From CAYYJS01 sp964472315 (lineage in GTDB: Bacteria; Verrucomicrobiota; Kiritimatiellia; UBA8416), in assembly GCA_964472315.1 (NCBI GenBank), contig CAYYJS010000012.1, positions 13,027 through 77,026 on the forward strand: a stretch of DNA of 64,000 bases, given 5' to 3'. The notes under the pieces were generated by a model that saw only the letters and a program-made list of their open reading frames with translations, had not been told where the DNA came from and did no database searches. Positions 62,550 to 64,000 of the stretch are shown in pieces. The position numbers were made by a program, and so were the translations under genes. Each line of letters opens with the position of its first letter. Position 1 is the first letter of the stretch.

Positions 62550-62682
62550 TGGATGAGTCTGCGCGCGGGAGACACGCCCTGAAGCGTGGACTACGAGCGG
62601 GGAGGGGATCGGTGGACGAGCGCGGCGACGAGAACGGTGGACGAGCAGGGATTCCCAATCGTGACCCGCTCTCGTCGCCACT
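62546..62682 (+). repeat. Repeat copy B, block 2
   Basis: Counterpart of 57033-57171. After it, about 90 bases differ between the copies before block 3 resumes. Confidence 0.8.
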
Positions 62683-62774
62683 CGCGTCGGCCGGTCTCCA
62701 CCGCATGGTGCATGATGCCGTCACCGGGCGACCCGGTGGAAGGCTTGTGCGCGCCCCTTGCCTCCCCCACCCCA

Positions 62775-62957
62775 CGCGACGACAACTCGAGAAATCGTGC
62801 GCCACGTGAAAAATGCGCTTGCGTCATCCGCACACATTCGGCAATGTGCCGTTCGTCTCAATGTGGACGATGGCGCGACGGTGGGAACAATGGCAGGAAC
62901 GGTGGCGCGAACAACGGCGGGGAGGCGGAGAGCATGGTGCGGGAATCGGGAATGACA
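62775..62957 (+). repeat. Repeat copy B, block 3, reaching into the coding sequence
   Basis: Counterpart of 57227-57415, with three diverged 12-bp units (GGGAACAATGGC, AGGAACGGTGGC, GCGAACAACGGC, 62883-62918) before the shared start region. The first codons of the 57388 and 62934 genes (MVR...GMT) come from this block. Confidence 0.8.
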
Positions 62958-63347
62958 TTCATCAACCGGCAATCGCCGTCCCGCCGCGGTCCGCTCTGTC
63001 TGCTGCTCCTTGCCGCAAGTGTCTCGCCGGTCTCCGCCGCCCCGTCGGATACGTTCCTGCGCGATGCATCCGCGAAGATCGAGTCCGGGCTTTTCGGCCG
63101 TCAGGACCTGGCGCAGACCGAGCGACTGCTTTCGCGCACCCGTGACGTCCCCGAGCGTCAGGCGCTGGCGCTGCTGCTCTCCCGCCACCACCGCGAATTG
63201 GAGGAAGCACCGCTCAAGTCGCTGCCGCTGGTGGCGCCCCTGGTGCTCGATCCGGCCGCCTGCAACGAGTGGCGGTCCCGCTGGCGGCCGTCTCCGCCCG
63301 GCCCGACCGGAGGAGCAGAGCCGGTCATGCCGCCGGTGAAGCAGTAG
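62934..63347 (+). CDS. Small secreted protein behind the repeated promoter
   Basis: 137 residues. After the repeat-derived start (MVRESGMT) a signal peptide follows (GPLCLLLLAASVSPVSAAPS), then helical sequence such as DLAQTERLLSRTRDVPERQALALLLSRHHREL. No family recognised. It ends at TAG 63345-63347, but the same frame stays open beyond it (KEIASADLFGNMRPSAIAPA and RTSPWYFDRM), so the gene may be truncated by a nonsense change. The start region is nearly the same as that of the PAD gene. Confidence 0.7.
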   Translation: MVRESGMTFINRQSPSRRGPLCLLLLAASVSPVSAAPSDTFLRDASAKIESGLFGRQDLAQTERLLSRTRDVPERQALALLLSRHHRELEEAPLKSLPLVAPLVLDPAACNEWRSRWRPSPPGPTGGAEPVMPPVKQ

Positions 63348-63555
63348 AAGGAGATCGCTTCGGCAGACCTCTTCGGCAACATGCGCCCCAGTGCCATCGC
63401 CCCCGCCGCCATCGTCAACCGCCGCACATCCCCCTGGTATTTCGACCGGATGCGGCCGCGTACGCCCGGACAGCCGAAGGCCTCTTTGCGGACGCACAGG
63501 CCAGAGCCAAGACAAGAGCGACAAAGGAGTCCAAGTCACGCCAGGGAGTTCGTCC
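63348..63555 (+). other. Possible degraded continuation of the preceding gene
   Basis: In the same frame as the preceding gene the translation stays protein-like to about 63460 (LFGNMRPSAIAPAAIVN, SPWYFDRM). It becomes arginine-rich afterwards. Another frame then reads AYARTAEGLFADAQARAKTR and stops at 63559, as if a one-base shift had occurred. This could be a decayed 3' end; nothing is proven. Confidence 0.3.
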
Positions 63556-64000
63556 ATGAAAATGATGTTCCCAGTTGCCGTCACGGTGCTGTTCTTCGTC
63601 CTGTCGGTTCAGGGGCAGGATTCTCTGAACGTGGACCCCCTGGTCGGTTGGAGAGACCTGGACAATGCCATCACTTCAACGCACCACACCGTCACGGGCT
63701 CCAGTTCGGTTTCCGATTCCATGATTACCGAACTGCGCAGCCCCGTCTTTCTGCCCCCCACGACCAACTGGGTGTTCAATCAGTGGCCACCCAATGAAAC
63801 CGTTCCCATCGCCACGCATGTCGACATCTGGCAGTATCCAGAAGACGTGGCATACATGCATCCCGCGGATCGACGCCTGCACGACACGGACACCATGATC
63901 CAAGTGCGCGTGAGATTCCTGAGCCCGGTCAGCGCCGGAACCTTCCCCGTTGCGCTGCGAAGGCAATCTCAAGGCCCACAGGCCGGACTCTGGCGGTGGC
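63556..64000 (+). CDS. Secreted protein, partial (runs off the window)
   Basis: The ATG at 63556 opens a frame still open at the window end (148 codons). Signal peptide KMMFPVAVTVLFFVLSVQGQ, then a soluble region with NVDPLVGWRDLDNAITSTHH and THVDIWQYPEDVAYMHPADR. No family is recognised from this part. The frame starts right after the possibly decayed end of the preceding gene. Confidence 0.7.
   Translation, partial: MKMMFPVAVTVLFFVLSVQGQDSLNVDPLVGWRDLDNAITSTHHTVTGSSSVSDSMITELRSPVFLPPTTNWVFNQWPPNETVPIATHVDIWQYPEDVAYMHPADRRLHDTDTMIQVRVRFLSPVSAGTFPVALRRQSQGPQAGLWRW

Overview
The window is high-GC bacterial DNA with nearly all genes on the plus strand from 362 to 54322. It is dominated by very large secreted proteins: heparinase II/III-like lyases, PQQ-like beta-propellers, FG-GAP/VCBS repeats, a beta-helix protein and HEAT repeats. 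These sit beside a GH78 rhamnosidase, a XylR-type regulator, Gfo/Idh/MocA and TIM-barrel sugar enzymes, and sugar ABC permeases. This mix, with heptanucleotide repeat arrays between genes, suggests a glycan-degrading member of the PVC group (Kiritimatiellota, Lentisphaerota or Verrucomicrobiota). That placement is inference; no rRNA or tRNA gene was seen. An Illumina P5 adapter lies inside one gene, so the sequence is an assembly with at least one artefact.

Layout. 1-365: remnants of one or two small genes. 362-11126: a carbohydrate catabolic locus with alpha-L-rhamnosidase, an AraC/XylR regulator, a medium-chain dehydrogenase, a TIM-barrel isomerase, a cupin, a Gfo/Idh/MocA oxidoreductase and a one-chain fusion of a glycyl-radical-enzyme activase with its glycyl radical enzyme. 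Two identical-architecture operators (8-bp TTGCGCAA-type boxes 14 bp apart) precede the regulator and the dehydrogenase. 11185-35012: secreted proteins with anonymous propeller, alpha/beta-hydrolase, beta-helix, lyase, HEAT and PQQ-like domains; one PQQ gene carries an in-frame amber codon. 35026-41562: FG-GAP protein, a sugar-binding protein fused to a MalF-type permease, a MalG-type permease and a PHP phosphoesterase. 41803-54322: another PQQ propeller, a PEP-synthase/rifampin-phosphotransferase-like enzyme, a small membrane protein and two tandem heparinase-like paralogues. 54360-56719 (minus strand): tsaB and a cobalamin-binding-type radical SAM gene.

56855-62957 is a separate module. Two genes, 57388 and 62934, are preceded by copies of the same multi-block repeat, which runs through their start codons. 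The first gene encodes a secreted protein with calcium-binding TSP3-like repeats and a C-terminal domain that matches animal-type protein-arginine deiminase (peptidylarginine deiminase, PAD), with all four catalytic residues in place. The PAD-coding half and the translationally coupled next gene have clearly lower GC than the first half. This PAD cassette is the most unusual biology in the window; the activase-glycyl radical enzyme fusion is the second.

Working model (inference): secreted lyases and the rhamnosidase break down a complex, probably acidic, rhamnose-containing polysaccharide. The fused binding protein/permease pair imports oligosaccharides, using an ATPase encoded elsewhere. The 4435-11126 enzymes process the sugars, ending in an oxygen-sensitive glycyl radical step that points to anaerobic life.
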